DNA from: Ignavibacteria bacterium
Lineage (GTDB): Bacteria > Bacteroidota > Ignavibacteria > Ignavibacteriales > Melioribacteraceae
Direction of reading: 5' to 3'
Assembly (NCBI GenBank): GCA_009773205.1
Contig: WPAE01000042.1
Coordinates: 1-47,166 of the forward strand
DNA length: 47,166 nucleotides
Position numbers and translations under genes: made by a program. Positions 16,772 to 25,978 of the stretch are shown in pieces. Position 1 is the stretch's first letter. The number at the start of each line of letters is the position of its first letter. Under the pieces are notes generated by a model. That model searched no databases, was not told the origin of the DNA, and was given only the letters and a program-made list of their open reading frames with translations.

Positions 16772-17737
16772 CTAAATTTTTTTCAGCTCATTCCAGATTA
16801 AAGCGCTTGAACCAAGCACGGCAGCACTTGCCCCAGGCAGAGAAGATGGAATTACTTTAACTTTATTCTGGAAAATGTTAAGCATATATTCTTCCATGTA
16901 GCGCTTTGTTGGTGGTATAATTAACTCCCCGGCTAAAGCTAATCCGCCAAAAAGAATTATTGCTTCGGGGCTTAAATAGGCTACGGAATCTGCAAGTTTT
17001 AAACCAAGCACTTTTGCAGTGTAATCGAAAGCTGCAAAAGCAAGTTTATCTCCTTTTTTGGCGGCATCTGCAATATCTTTTGCAGAAAGAGAAGCAAAGT
17101 TTTTAGAGCGAAGAGTGCTTGGAGTATTTGTGGTTCCAATCAATTCAAAAACGGTTCTGCGTATTCCAGTTGCGGAAACATAAGCCTCTAAACATCCTTT
17201 TCTACCACATCCACATTCTCTTCCGTTTGGATCAAGAATAGTGTGTCCAATTTCTCCAGCAAAACCATCTGCACCATAAACTAATTGTCCGTTTACAACT
17301 ATACCGCTTCCCAATCCGGTTCCAAGAGTAATAACTATAAAATCCTTCATTCCCCTTGCGGCGCCAAAGATCATTTCGCCAATTGCAGCAGCGTTTGCAT
17401 CGTTAGTAATTGCTGCCGGAAGCGAAGAATGTTTTTTTACAATCTTTAAAACATTAACGCTGCCCCAATTTAAGTTTGGAGGAGAATCAACTGTGCCTTT
17501 GTAATAGTTTGCATTTGGCGCACCAATTCCAATTCCAACTAATTCATATTTCTTTGCATACTTTTTAAATGAATAATTAATCTCTTTGAATAGCCTTTCA
17601 AACAACTGATCTGCTTTTTGTTCTGCGCGTGTTGGGATAGATGATTCAAAAATTATTTTTCCAGCCTCGCTTACAAATCCGAAAACCGTATTGGTCCCGC
17701 CAACATCAACACCAACGGCTACTTTAGTATTTTCCAT
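16772..17737 (-). CDS. ROK-family sugar kinase (glucokinase)
   Basis: 321-residue cytoplasmic ROK kinase, most likely phosphorylating glucose released by the operon's glycosidases. The phosphate-1 loop is VGVDVGGTNT (8-17). The catalytic Asp113 lies in TNDANAA, and the second phosphate loop is TLGTGLGSG. The zinc-binding ROK signature is GH (164-165) with CGCGRKGC (175-182). No N-terminal helix-turn-helix is present, so it is a kinase and not a ROK repressor. It lies 56 bp after the MFS transporter gene. Glucose is inferred from context; related ROK kinases use fructose, allose or N-acetyl sugars. Confidence 0.9.
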   Translation of the reverse strand: MENTKVAVGVDVGGTNTVFGFVSEAGKIIFESSIPTRAEQKADQLFERLFKEINYSFKKYAKKYELVGIGIGAPNANYYKGTVDSPPNLNWGSVNVLKIVKKHSSLPAAITNDANAAAIGEMIFGAARGMKDFIVITLGTGLGSGIVVNGQLVYGADGFAGEIGHTILDPNGRECGCGRKGCLEAYVSATGIRRTVFELIGTTNTPSTLRSKNFASLSAKDIADAAKKGDKLAFAAFDYTAKVLGLKLADSVAYLSPEAIILFGGLALAGELIIPPTKRYMEEYMLNIFQNKVKVIPSSLPGASAAVLGSSALIWNELKKI

Positions 17738-17793
17738 TAAAATCTTCCTTATTCATTTCCGCACAAGCAGCGGAATCAACATTTATGATTGTA

Positions 17794-19101
17794 TTATCTT
17801 AACGCCGGTTTATAACCTTTGAATCCATAATAAGCAATGTAGAGATAACACAAAACCGGAAGAAAGAAAGCGAGCTGAATTCCGATTGTATCGGCAAAGT
17901 AACCTTGAAGAACAGGAATTAAAGCGCCGCCAACAATTGCAGTGCACAAAATTCCAGATGCCTGCCCTGTGTGTTTTCCTAAGCCATCAATTGCTAATGT
18001 AAATATAGTAGGGAACATGATTGAATTGAAAAGGCCAACGGCAAGAATTGACCACATAGCAACTTGACCGAATGAAAACATAGAAATGATAACAAGAACA
18101 GCAGCAATCAATGCGTTAACCATCAAGTATAAATTAGGTTTTACTTTTGTTGTTAGATAAGCGCCTATAAATCTGCCAACCATTGCGGCTCCCCAATAAA
18201 AAGACACATACTTACCTGCATCAACTTCTTTTAAGCCCGCAATTTCCGGTTGAGCGAAATAATTTACAAGAAAAGAGCCGATGGAAACTTCGCCGCCTAC
18301 GTAAACGAAAATTGCAACAGCGCCAAGTACTAAATGTTTGTAACCCCATGCGCTATGGTGTTTATCCTGCAAACTTTCTCCATCTCCGCCGCTTGAACCA
18401 ACTTCGGAAGCTTCAATCTTTGGCAGCTTAATAACCGCAAACATTGCGGCAATTAGAAAAAGCACAGCAGCTAAACCTAAATAAGGCGCTTGCACTGCGC
18501 TAGCTTCCGCCAACTTATATGCAGAAATTTCATCCATAGTCATAACTTTTAATTCATCTGCTGTTTTAACTGCAAGAGAAAGAATTAAGATAGAACCAAA
18601 CAATGGGGCAATTGTTGTCCCTAATGAATTAAATGCTTGAGTGAGAATTAGTCTGCTGGATGCGGTTTCCGGCTTTCCAAGTATTGCAACGTAAGGGTTT
18701 GCAGCAACTTGTAATAAAGTGATTCCGCTTGCTAATACGAACAATGCAACTAAAAACATCATATATGATTGATAACCAGCAGCGGGATAAAACATTAAGC
18801 ATCCAATGCCGGCTGTTATTAGACCTATTACAATTCCATTTTTGTAACCAAGTTTTTCAACTAACATACCAGATGGAAGCGAAACTACAGCATACGCTGT
18901 AAAGAAACTGAACTGAATCATCATAACTTGGGTATAGTTAAGAGTAAAAACTGCTTTCAAGTGAGGAATTAAAATATCATTCAAGCAGGTGATGAATCCC
19001 CACATAAAGAAAAGTGTAGTTAGCACAGTTAGCGCAAAAGAATAATTCTGCCCGCTTCCATTTGTTTTGGCAGATGTTGCTGTTGGTGCAGTAGAAGCCA
19101 T
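17794..19101 (-). CDS. MFS sugar transporter, FucP/GluP type
   Basis: 435-residue inner-membrane carrier with about 12 hydrophobic segments. It matches the fucose/glucose-galactose permease branch: [20 protein letters not shown] in helix 1, [15 protein letters not shown] in helix 2, ANPYVAILG in helix 4-5, and [16 protein letters not shown] in the second half. Members are proton symporters. As the first gene of the operon with GH3, ROK and GH5 genes it most likely imports glucose. The upstream gap contains two 16-bp direct repeats spaced 21 bp apart, an operator candidate. Confidence 0.9.
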   Translation of the reverse strand: MASTAPTATSAKTNGSGQNYSFALTVLTTLFFMWGFITCLNDILIPHLKAVFTLNYTQVMMIQFSFFTAYAVVSLPSGMLVEKLGYKNGIVIGLITAGIGCLMFYPAAGYQSYMMFLVALFVLASGITLLQVAANPYVAILGKPETASSRLILTQAFNSLGTTIAPLFGSILILSLAVKTADELKVMTMDEISAYKLAEASAVQAPYLGLAAVLFLIAAMFAVIKLPKIEASEVGSSGGDGESLQDKHHSAWGYKHLVLGAVAIFVYVGGEVSIGSFLVNYFAQPEIAGLKEVDAGKYVSFYWGAAMVGRFIGAYLTTKVKPNLYLMVNALIAAVLVIISMFSFGQVAMWSILAVGLFNSIMFPTIFTLAIDGLGKHTGQASGILCTAIVGGALIPVLQGYFADTIGIQLAFFLPVLCYLYIAYYGFKGYKPALR

Positions 19102-19265
19102 TAATCACTCCAAGTTAGTTTAGTTGCCAGCATTTAATTTATAACAGAATTGAAAATCGAGGCAAAAACTATGCCTTGTAAAACGATTGCTATGCTAACT
19201 AAAATTAAGTTTATATAGAATATATGCGGTGTGTATAAATCTGAGAAATGAAAAATATCTGAAGT

Positions 19266-19302
19266 TTATTAATATGATAAGTTCGCTTATTAATTTGATA
19301 AG
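19266..19302. promoter_or_regulatory. paired 16-bp repeats upstream of sugar operon
   Basis: TTATTAATATGATAAG (19266-19281) and TTATTAATTTGATAAG (19287-19302) differ at one base and repeat with a 21-bp period, two helical turns. Each unit contains TTAT...ATAA dyad symmetry. They lie about 165-200 bp upstream of the transporter start codon. A regulator-binding role is inferred from geometry only. Apart from these sites and the repeat at 19353, I see nothing in the gap 19102-19453. Confidence 0.45.
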
Positions 19303-19352
19303 AGAGGTTGTAAAATTGAAACGAAGACTGTATCGGTTGTTAGGCCTTCGTT

Positions 19353-19450
19353 GATGAATCTCCTCGCCGCAACCTGCCCGCCGCTTTGCTTTGGCAGGCG
19401 GGGCAGCGAGGTTTCTGAAAACAAATTTTATTTATTCGCCTCAAGAGGTT
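19353..19450 (+). repeat. dispersed repeat family 1, copy 2 (right-truncated)
   Basis: Same orientation as copy 1. It carries the full left palindromic part and the AAACAAATTTTATTTATT core, but stops after CTCAAGAGGTTA, losing the CCCTCGTCCGCC right part. It ends a few bases from the stop codon of the lipoprotein gene. Confidence 0.85.
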
Positions 19451-19453
19451 AAA

Positions 19454-20236
19454 TTATTTCTTTTCTGCCAGCTTTAACTCAACAGAGTAATTAAGCGGCT
19501 CCGGCATTTGAAATCTTGGCATGTTTCCGCCGCCTGGTCTCATTCCGCCGCCTTGCATCATTCCAGGACCAGTGCCTCTTCCAGCTTGAGATTCAACTTG
19601 TTCGGTTTCAAATTTAACTTGTAAATTATCGCCGGGCAGCGACGCAATTTGAAAAGCAAAATCATCGTGAACCGCCAAAGGTACTTGAAGTTCGTACACA
19701 AATTTTCCTTCTATATAACCGAGTCTAGCTTTTATTCCATCTTTATTTTCAGCAGGTAAAAGCGAAAGAGAATATTTATCTGAGTTTAAGATTTGTATTT
19801 CGTTTTGCTTTTCGATCATCATATTAACTATCTTATCCAAACCGCCCTGCAGAAACATTTCTCTTCCTAAACTTTGCATTTGTTCGCGCGGCATGTTCTT
19901 TATTGGGAGTGGATACTTGATGCCAAAAGTATTTTCGCTTCCGCTCGATGGAATAAACCAGGTAATAAATCCGCCTCTTGTCATTTGCATCACTTTCATT
20001 CTGTCTTCTGTAACCAAGCACATGTAAAAAAACTTATCGTCATTAGTAAACCCAAGAGAAATTTTCTGATCAGGTAAAAGTTTAAGATTGTTTTTCCAAT
20101 CTTGGTAATTGCCATCAATAGTAATTTCATTCGAGCGCCAATTATTTTGAACAACATTTGACGAGCCGCAAGCCGATAAAAAAATTACGACTAAAATACT
20201 AGTTAACAGCTTTAGCAGATTTTTTCTTTTCATCAT
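19454..20236 (-). CDS. lipoprotein with CBM9-like domain
   Basis: 260-residue lipoprotein with lipobox LSAC (Cys23). The region EITIDGNYQDWKN is the usual start of carbohydrate-binding-module-9/DOMON-like sugar or haem binding domains, followed by a beta-rich segment (FYMCLVTEDRMKVMQ). The C-terminal part has a Gly/Met-rich stretch (RGTGPGMMQGGGMRPGGG) before a final strand, LNYSVELKLAEKK. Such proteins often sit in outer-membrane carbohydrate or respiratory loci. It is separated from the sugar operon by 352 bp including a repeat, so joint transcription is doubtful. Function is not established. Confidence 0.65.
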   Translation of the reverse strand: MMKRKNLLKLLTSILVVIFLSACGSSNVVQNNWRSNEITIDGNYQDWKNNLKLLPDQKISLGFTNDDKFFYMCLVTEDRMKVMQMTRGGFITWFIPSSGSENTFGIKYPLPIKNMPREQMQSLGREMFLQGGLDKIVNMMIEKQNEIQILNSDKYSLSLLPAENKDGIKARLGYIEGKFVYELQVPLAVHDDFAFQIASLPGDNLQVKFETEQVESQAGRGTGPGMMQGGGMRPGGGNMPRFQMPEPLNYSVELKLAEKK

Positions 20237-20400
20237 AACCTCAAAGAAGTTTCTATATCAATTTACAAATAACTCATTTAATAAGGTAAACATTATGTTT
20301 TCTATGGATAGAAGGTTAATTATAAAAATGCGCACTTTTAGTAGATTTGAGAAAAAGAGGAAAGATTGATAGCTAGAAACATCTAAAATATTTACGCTAA

Positions 20401-20528
20401 GTCATGGTGAGCCTTCGACACAATCACTGCCTTCGCAGTGATTGGCTCAGACTGACATACAGTACTCAATATTTTTTTGTCATGGTGATCATTCGGCAAG
20501 CTCATGACAGGGTTTGTCGAACCATGAC
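20401..20528. repeat. GTCATGGT-type REP elements with hairpins
   Basis: The first unit begins GTCATGGTGAGCCTTCGAC and includes a perfect 9-bp stem, CAATCACTG-CCTTCG-CAGTGATTG (20421-20444). The second runs from GTCATGGT (20479-20486) to its inverse ACCATGAC (20521-20528). These resemble the units of the 39-bp array at 43816. Confidence 0.7.
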
Positions 20529-20858
20529 ACTACAAACGAAATGGCCACACTTCCTGCCTCCCGTCTCCCGTCTCGCCTTCGGCTAGCCGAGGCGGACGCC
20601 TTCGGCTCATCAGGCGGGCGACTGGCTCAGCTTGCCTGCTGCAAGCAGGTGTGACAATAGATTAATTATTCAGATGTTTCGCTGATTATTATTTCATGGA
20701 TTTGGTGTAAGTGTACAGGAATTAAAAAAAGGAAGAGTAGAAAAATATTGCAGCGGTTTGAATGAGCAGGTCTTGGTGGCTAATTAATCTTTTAACACAT
20801 CTCTCATTTTCTTTTTAGAATAATTATATTTAGTTGGAAAAGAGAGTAACCCAGCAAA
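20529..20858. other. intergenic, GC-rich palindromes then A/T-rich leader
   Basis: The first half holds GC-rich hairpins (CCTTCGGCTAGCCGAGG at about 20574-20590 and GCCTGCTGCAAGCAGG near 20634). The second half is A/T-rich and presumably contains the aroK promoter. No gene is visible. Confidence 0.4.
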
Positions 20859-21407
20859 ATGAGAATTTATCTAACCGGTTTTATGACAAGCGGCAAAAGC
20901 ACTATCGGACCAATCCTGGCTAATGTACTTGGATTGGAATTCTTTGATCTTGATCATGAAGTTGAAATTGAAGAGAAATTAACTGTAGTTGAAATTTTTG
21001 AAAAACACGGCGAACAATACTTTCGAGAATCAGAAGCTAAATTGTTAAATAAACTTTCTGAGATAGATAACATAGTTGTTTCTTTGGGCGGCGGAACAAT
21101 AACCAACAAGAGCAATTTTGAGATGATGAAAAGCACTGGAAAAATTATTTATCTAAAAGTATCTGCTAATACGCTGCTTAAACGCCTTAAACATAAAACT
21201 GATAGACCAATCTTCCGAGATATGGTGCTTGGCAATTATAAGGAAGAAGAATTCTTGAAACGCATAAGAGACTTGCTAGAAAAAAGAAAAGAGCTTTATG
21301 AAAGAGCGGATATAATTATTGATACTGAAATAACTCCATTAGGTCAAACAATAGACAGAATCGCAAAAAATATAAAGCATGTATTCCATGAAAAAAATAG
21401 AAGTTAA
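20859..21407 (+). CDS. aroK: shikimate kinase
   Basis: 182-residue cytoplasmic kinase of the aromatic amino acid pathway, making shikimate 3-phosphate. The P-loop is GFMTSGKST (7-15). The Thr-Ser in place of the common Gly-Ala/Cys is within the range for the family. FFDLDHEVE and YFRESEAKLL are the shikimate-binding strands. SLGGGTI and the lid arginines in TDRPIFRD complete the signature. Its 3' end overlaps aroB by about 20 bp, so the two are cotranscribed. Full normal length. Confidence 0.93.
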   Translation: MRIYLTGFMTSGKSTIGPILANVLGLEFFDLDHEVEIEEKLTVVEIFEKHGEQYFRESEAKLLNKLSEIDNIVVSLGGGTITNKSNFEMMKSTGKIIYLKVSANTLLKRLKHKTDRPIFRDMVLGNYKEEEFLKRIRDLLEKRKELYERADIIIDTEITPLGQTIDRIAKNIKHVFHEKNRS

Positions 21408-22479
21408 AGCCACGTCGAAGAATTATCCGGTTTATGTCGGTCAAAATATTTTTGAGCAGATACCTGTGCTGATTGAAAAAAAGAGTCTGCACAAGAATGT
21501 ATTCATTGTAGTAGATGAAAACGTTCTCGGTTATCACTTAAAAAGAATTAAGAATATAATAAGCGAAAAGATGAGCAAGGTTGTTGTAGTTGAATATATT
21601 GCTAACGAAAAAAGTAAAAGCAGCAAGTCTGTTGAAGAATTATATGAATGCTTAATCAAAAATAATTTTGGAAGAGACACTCTTATAATTGCTATTGGCG
21701 GAGGAATAACGGGGGATATAGTTGGGTTTGCTGCTTCTACTTTTGGGCGCGGCGTTCAATTTGTTCAAGTGCCAACTACACTTTTAGCGGCTGTTGATAG
21801 TTCGGTAGGCGGTAAAACCGGCATTAATTACAGAAAAACAAAAAACCTTATCGGCTCATTTTATCAACCCGAGTTTGTTTTGATTGACACAACATTCTTT
21901 AAAACATTAAAAGAAGAAGAAGTTGTATGCGGCATTGGCGAGATAATGAAGTATGCTTTTCTCGGTGATGAAAAATTCTATTACGCAGTTTGTGCTTCGC
22001 TGCAAAATATTCTTAAACAAAAACATCAGCAAACACAAAATATTATTGAAGCTTGTGTTAACATGAAAGCTTCTGTAGTAAAAGCTGATGAAACAGAAAG
22101 CGGGCTGCGTAAAATTTTAAATCTCGGTCATACTTTTGCACACGCACTCGAAGTTGAGCAAGATCATAAAATAAAACATGGGCATGCGGTAATTGTTGGT
22201 TTAACTTGCGCACTTTACCTATCATACTTCAAAGGCATACTTAGCGCTCAGAAATTAATAGAGTATATCGAACTTCCGTTGTCGCTTCAAAATAGAATAT
22301 CAATTGATAAATGCAACATAGAAACAGTTTATAAGATTATGCAGCGCGATAAAAAAAGCCGGGAAGGGAAAATTAAATTTGTTTTGCTTTCATCTCCAGG
22401 TGTTTTATATCTTGATTTAGAAGCAGAAAAAGAAACTGTAATTACCGCACTCGAGGATGGAATTTCTCACTTTATTTAA
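21388..22479 (+). CDS. aroB: 3-dehydroquinate synthase
   Basis: 363-residue NAD- and zinc-dependent enzyme converting DAHP to 3-dehydroquinate. I use ATG 21388 (MKKIEVKAT); an ATG three codons earlier is possible. Seen directly: the NAD-binding AIGGGITGDIVGFAASTFGRG; the VPTTLLAAVDSSVGGKTGIN block; and the metal ligands Glu in GIGEIMKYAF, His in LGHTFAHALE and His in KHGHAV. It overlaps aroK and is followed after 5 bp by the GHL10 gene, so the three may share a transcript. Confidence 0.94.
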   Translation: MKKIEVKATSKNYPVYVGQNIFEQIPVLIEKKSLHKNVFIVVDENVLGYHLKRIKNIISEKMSKVVVVEYIANEKSKSSKSVEELYECLIKNNFGRDTLIIAIGGGITGDIVGFAASTFGRGVQFVQVPTTLLAAVDSSVGGKTGINYRKTKNLIGSFYQPEFVLIDTTFFKTLKEEEVVCGIGEIMKYAFLGDEKFYYAVCASLQNILKQKHQQTQNIIEACVNMKASVVKADETESGLRKILNLGHTFAHALEVEQDHKIKHGHAVIVGLTCALYLSYFKGILSAQKLIEYIELPLSLQNRISIDKCNIETVYKIMQRDKKSREGKIKFVLLSSPGVLYLDLEAEKETVITALEDGISHFI

Positions 22480-22484
22480 CTCTG

Positions 22485-24191
22485 ATGAGATATAATAGTT
22501 TATCATTAATAATATTCTTGGCTGCATTAAATCTTTTTGCGCAGGCAGAAAGAGAAACTCGTGCAGTTTGGTTAGCTACAAACCACAGGTTGGATTGGCC
22601 GCCGCCAACTTACAATGCCGAAAAGCAGAAGAAAGCGCTTACTGATATATTTGATAATTTAAAATCCAAAAACTTCAATACGGTTTATTTTCAGGCAAGA
22701 AGCAGCGGAACGGTTATGTTCAATTCTTCTTTCGAACCATTTTCTCAGTATTTAACAGGCATAGTTGGAAAAGAACCTTCATTCGATCCATTGAAGTTTG
22801 CAGTTGAAGAAGCGCATAAAAGAGGTCTCGAAATTCATGCTTGGGTTAATGCCTGCTTAGTAAATAACGGAACAGAAAGCGAGGTGTTAAAAAACAAAAA
22901 TCATCTTTCACAATCTAAACCGGAATGGATTGTTGAAGATGTTAGAGACAGGCAAAAGTCTTTGTGGATAGATCCCGGTTTGCCAGAAGCCAGAAATTAT
23001 CTTGTGGATTTAATTCTGGAAATGGTAGAAAATTATGATGTTGACGGAGTTCATCTTGATTATATCCGCTATCCGGGAAGAATTTTTGATGATGACTTTT
23101 CATTTAAAATTCATGGAGGTGGATTAAGTCGGGATGAATTTCGGAGAAACAACATTACTGCAATTGTTGAAGATGTCTATCATCAAGTGAAATCAGTAAA
23201 GCCTTTTGTTAAGATTGGCGCAGCGCCTATTGGTGTTTATAAAAATCTTGCTGGAATGAGAGCCTTGGAAAGTTTTTACGATCTTTATCAAGATTCTTTC
23301 GGTTGGATGAAAAAAGGAATAGTAGATTATTTAACGCCGCAGATTTATTGGGGATTGAATGAAAACACGCGCTTCGATTTGTTAGCAAAAGATTGGAAAG
23401 ACAATGCAGGCAAAAGCGGCGTTGTTTTAGGAATTGGAGCTTATAAAGAAAATGTTAAAGACGAGATCGAAGAAATGATTTTGCTTGCAAGAAAAATAAA
23501 CGCCGATGGAGTTTCTTTCTTTCGTTACCAGCACATAAAGGATGTTAATTTCCATGCGTATAAATACAAAGTGTTTCCAAAAGCTCTTAAAGAGCTAAAT
23601 GAAACTAAACCGACTTCGCCTTCCAATTTAACCGCAATACTAAATGCTGATAAAAAGCATTTTTCTTTGAAATGGTACGAAGGAAAAATTACAAGCGAGA
23701 ATGACAGTGCGAGTTATTACTCGGTTTATAATTTGCAAAACGCAAACACACGATTATCTAAAGAATATCTTTTTGATGTAGTATCGGCTCCAAGTAATAA
23801 TTTAATGCTCGCAATTGATAAACCTAAAAAAGTAAATTATTTCTTCGCGATTAAATCTATAAACAAACTTTGGAATGAAAGCGCTGAACCAACCAACACT
23901 GCTAAAGTGCAAGTATCAGCAATGAAAGAATTAGCCGAATTGAATAGAGAAATAAGTAAACCGTTATTGATTAAGAAAGCTGATAATATTGCACTAATTG
24001 TACTTGAATCCAGTGAAAGAGAGCAGATAGAATTGTACGGCATAAAAGGGAAAGATATCATTCATATCAGCTCAGATTCACTTTCCATAGGGAAAAATGT
24101 GCTGCGGGTTTCCGCAGAACTCAAACGTTACGATAGATTAAAAATCGGTTTTGGCAAAACACAAAAAGAGGTTGAGTTAAAGATGCAATAA
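22485..24191 (+). CDS. GHL10-family glycosyl-hydrolase-like secreted protein
   Basis: 568-residue exported protein. The signal peptide is about 20 residues (ending LNLFAQA). The main domain (about 23-350) is of the GHL10/DUF187 (YngK-like) type: ETRAVWLATNHRLDWP, NFNTVYFQARSSG, RGLEIHAWVNA, DGVHLDYIRYPG and YLTPQIYWGL are its usual strands, with acidic residues in the active-site position. A second beta-rich region (about 370-568) looks like fibronectin-type domains. Family members act on cell-wall or other glycans, but the substrate is not settled. It is 5 bp after aroB, a chance or loose operon association. Confidence 0.85.
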   Translation: MRYNSLSLIIFLAALNLFAQAERETRAVWLATNHRLDWPPPTYNAEKQKKALTDIFDNLKSKNFNTVYFQARSSGTVMFNSSFEPFSQYLTGIVGKEPSFDPLKFAVEEAHKRGLEIHAWVNACLVNNGTESEVLKNKNHLSQSKPEWIVEDVRDRQKSLWIDPGLPEARNYLVDLILEMVENYDVDGVHLDYIRYPGRIFDDDFSFKIHGGGLSRDEFRRNNITAIVEDVYHQVKSVKPFVKIGAAPIGVYKNLAGMRALESFYDLYQDSFGWMKKGIVDYLTPQIYWGLNENTRFDLLAKDWKDNAGKSGVVLGIGAYKENVKDEIEEMILLARKINADGVSFFRYQHIKDVNFHAYKYKVFPKALKELNETKPTSPSNLTAILNADKKHFSLKWYEGKITSENDSASYYSVYNLQNANTRLSKEYLFDVVSAPSNNLMLAIDKPKKVNYFFAIKSINKLWNESAEPTNTAKVQVSAMKELAELNREISKPLLIKKADNIALIVLESSEREQIELYGIKGKDIIHISSDSLSIGKNVLRVSAELKRYDRLKIGFGKTQKEVELKMQ

Positions 24192-24218
24192 AAGCCCATC
24201 CCGCCAAAAAGCATCGGG

Positions 24219-24247
24219 CAAGCCCAACCCTTCCCGAGTGGAAGGGC
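24219..24247 (+). terminator. possible terminator after aro/GHL10 genes
   Basis: CCCTTCC-CGAGT-GGAAGGG (24228-24246), with an AAGCCC/GGGCTT extension. It is followed about 15 bases later by a T-rich run (24265-24272). The distance to the T-run is long, so this may be only a hairpin repeat. Confidence 0.4.
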
Positions 24248-24439
24248 TTAAAGCACAGTCAAAATTTTTTTTCGATTAAATAATATTCACAAAAATTTAA
24301 TTTCTCCTGTTCTTTGGTAATCAATTTGATATCGTCAATTCCTTTTGAAAATTCTTAAATTACAGATGCCCTATTTTGCGGTATAACTTTCTAAGGTAGA
24401 GGCATCAAATACCGAGAACAAATTTACAGATCAACTACT

Positions 24440-25003
24440 ATGTCTAAAAAAAATCAATTGAAAAAAAAGCAGATAAGCAAGAACAGATTTATGCAGCTTT
24501 CGGTTGTTATCATTCTCGCAGCGTTTATTGCTTACTTTGTTCTATCTAATTTACTATTAACAAAAGCTCCGGTAAATCCGGAATTGGAAAGCGCCGTGAA
24601 AGGAAAAACAGCATACTCATTCACTAAAGAGGGTGAACTTTCTTTTACAAATAAAGATGGAGAATCAATTACGAGCATAGACATTGAGATTGCAGATGAT
24701 CATCAGCAGCGTGCAACCGGCTTAATGTTTCGAGATAATATGGAGGAAGCTCAAGGAATGCTTTTTATTTTCGATGCTGAGGAACCACAGGCGTTTTGGA
24801 TGTTAAACACTATTCTTTCTCTCGATATAATTTATGTTAATTCTAAAATGGAAATTGTAAGTATTGTTAAAAATACAAAACCATTTGATAATACATCGCT
24901 TCCTTCTATAAAACCAGCTAAGTATGTTGTTGAAGTTATTGCAGGTTACTGTGATAAATTTGGAATAAAAGAGGGAGATAAAATTGTTTGGCGAAGAAGC
25001 TGA
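24440..25003 (+). CDS. DUF192 membrane-anchored protein
   Basis: 187-residue protein with a basic N-terminus and one transmembrane helix (about 20-40). A DUF192 domain (about 75-185) follows, seen from IEIADDHQQRATGLMFRD, QGMLFIFDAE, FWMLNTILSLDIIYVN and VVEVIAGYCDKFGI. DUF192 proteins are small beta-rich, usually exported proteins of unknown function, common in Bacteroidota and archaea. It is transcribed alone, with 248 bp upstream containing a hairpin and A/T-rich sequence. Confidence 0.85.
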   Translation: MSKKNQLKKKQISKNRFMQLSVVIILAAFIAYFVLSNLLLTKAPVNPELESAVKGKTAYSFTKEGELSFTNKDGESITSIDIEIADDHQQRATGLMFRDNMEEAQGMLFIFDAEEPQAFWMLNTILSLDIIYVNSKMEIVSIVKNTKPFDNTSLPSIKPAKYVVEVIAGYCDKFGIKEGDKIVWRRS

Positions 25004-25308
25004 GTAACAGGAAAACAAAATAGTGTGAAGCGCATATAATGCTGCTTTCAACCAGCTATTTCAGTCTTTTATCAATTAAGTAAACAGCAAAAAAATGCTG
25101 CGTTAAATTAATTACTCAAGTTGACCGCCTCAAAAATAAAACCGTTGAAACGGTTAACGTCATTTGTTTTTTATTCCAAAACCCACGAATAAATTCGTGG
25201 GTTAATAATTTTCACACAATCTCTAAATTAGTGGTTAACTTAATACTTGTGGTAATCTATCTAAGCTTATAGAAAGTATTCTGCCTACCAAATATCAAAG
25301 CGATTTTT
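25004..25308. repeat. intergenic with two perfect hairpins
   Basis: AACCGTT-GA-AACGGTT lies at 25140-25155. An 11-bp perfect stem, AACCCACGAAT-AA-ATTCGTGGGTT, lies at 25180-25203. Both sit between convergent genes (DUF192 and DinB). The second, followed by TAATAATTTT, could serve as a bidirectional terminator. The pair also looks like a dispersed palindromic repeat, though no second copy is in this window. Confidence 0.5.
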
Positions 25309-25860
25309 CTATTGGCTGTCTATTGCACTTTCTGCTTGATTAAGATGGCGCAGTTCATGTGCGATTGTTAGCATCATTACTTCACCAAGAGTAAATTTCA
25401 TAAGCTCAAAAGTTGGCCAAGGAACTTTAATTCTTTTCAACTGTTCTGAATCAACAGAAACCAAAATTTTCAGAAACTCCTCTTGCAGCGAGAAAAAATC
25501 ATCAATTATATCTTTACCATAATTCTTTTCCTCGCTCATCATGCTCTTGGGAGATTTGATTTTGACTTTAACTTTTGGTCCGCTTAAACCTATAAACATC
25601 TTTGCAAATAAACGAGCGCTAATTTTTGTTTCTTCATCTATTAAAACAACAGAACGTTTTGGCAGTTTAGGAATATTGCTCAAATATATTTGCGCAGCAA
25701 TGTTTAAATGTTCTACACACTCGGCAGCAGACCACTTTTTTTTGTTCTGTCTATTATTAAACTCTTCAACAGAAACATCTATCAATAGTTTGTTAACAAC
25801 TTCCTTAATCTGCTCAAAATGATTGACCATTTCCTCTTGTGTCATCGAAACAAGACTCAT
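25309..25860 (-). CDS. DinB-family protein
   Basis: 183-residue four-helix-bundle protein of the DinB/DUF664 superfamily. The metal-binding histidine positions are visible in WSAAECVEHLN (about residue 50) and IAHELRHLNQAES near the C-terminus. DinB-like proteins are putative metal-dependent thiol (bacillithiol-type) transferases; the actual reaction here is unknown. It is a single gene, convergent with DUF192 and divergent from the M14 peptidase gene. Confidence 0.85.
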   Translation of the reverse strand: MSLVSMTQEEMVNHFEQIKEVVNKLLIDVSVEEFNNRQNKKKWSAAECVEHLNIAAQIYLSNIPKLPKRSVVLIDEETKISARLFAKMFIGLSGPKVKVKIKSPKSMMSEEKNYGKDIIDDFFSLQEEFLKILVSVDSEQLKRIKVPWPTFELMKFTLGEVMMLTIAHELRHLNQAESAIDSQ

Positions 25861-25978
25861 ATCAAGCCCTTTCTTTTATTCACTTATAATTTACCAAATT
25901 GTAAAACATATTTTTACAAGAATAAATTTTTCTAATTTGCCGTGCATTTATCATCTCAAATTATAGATAAGAATACTT

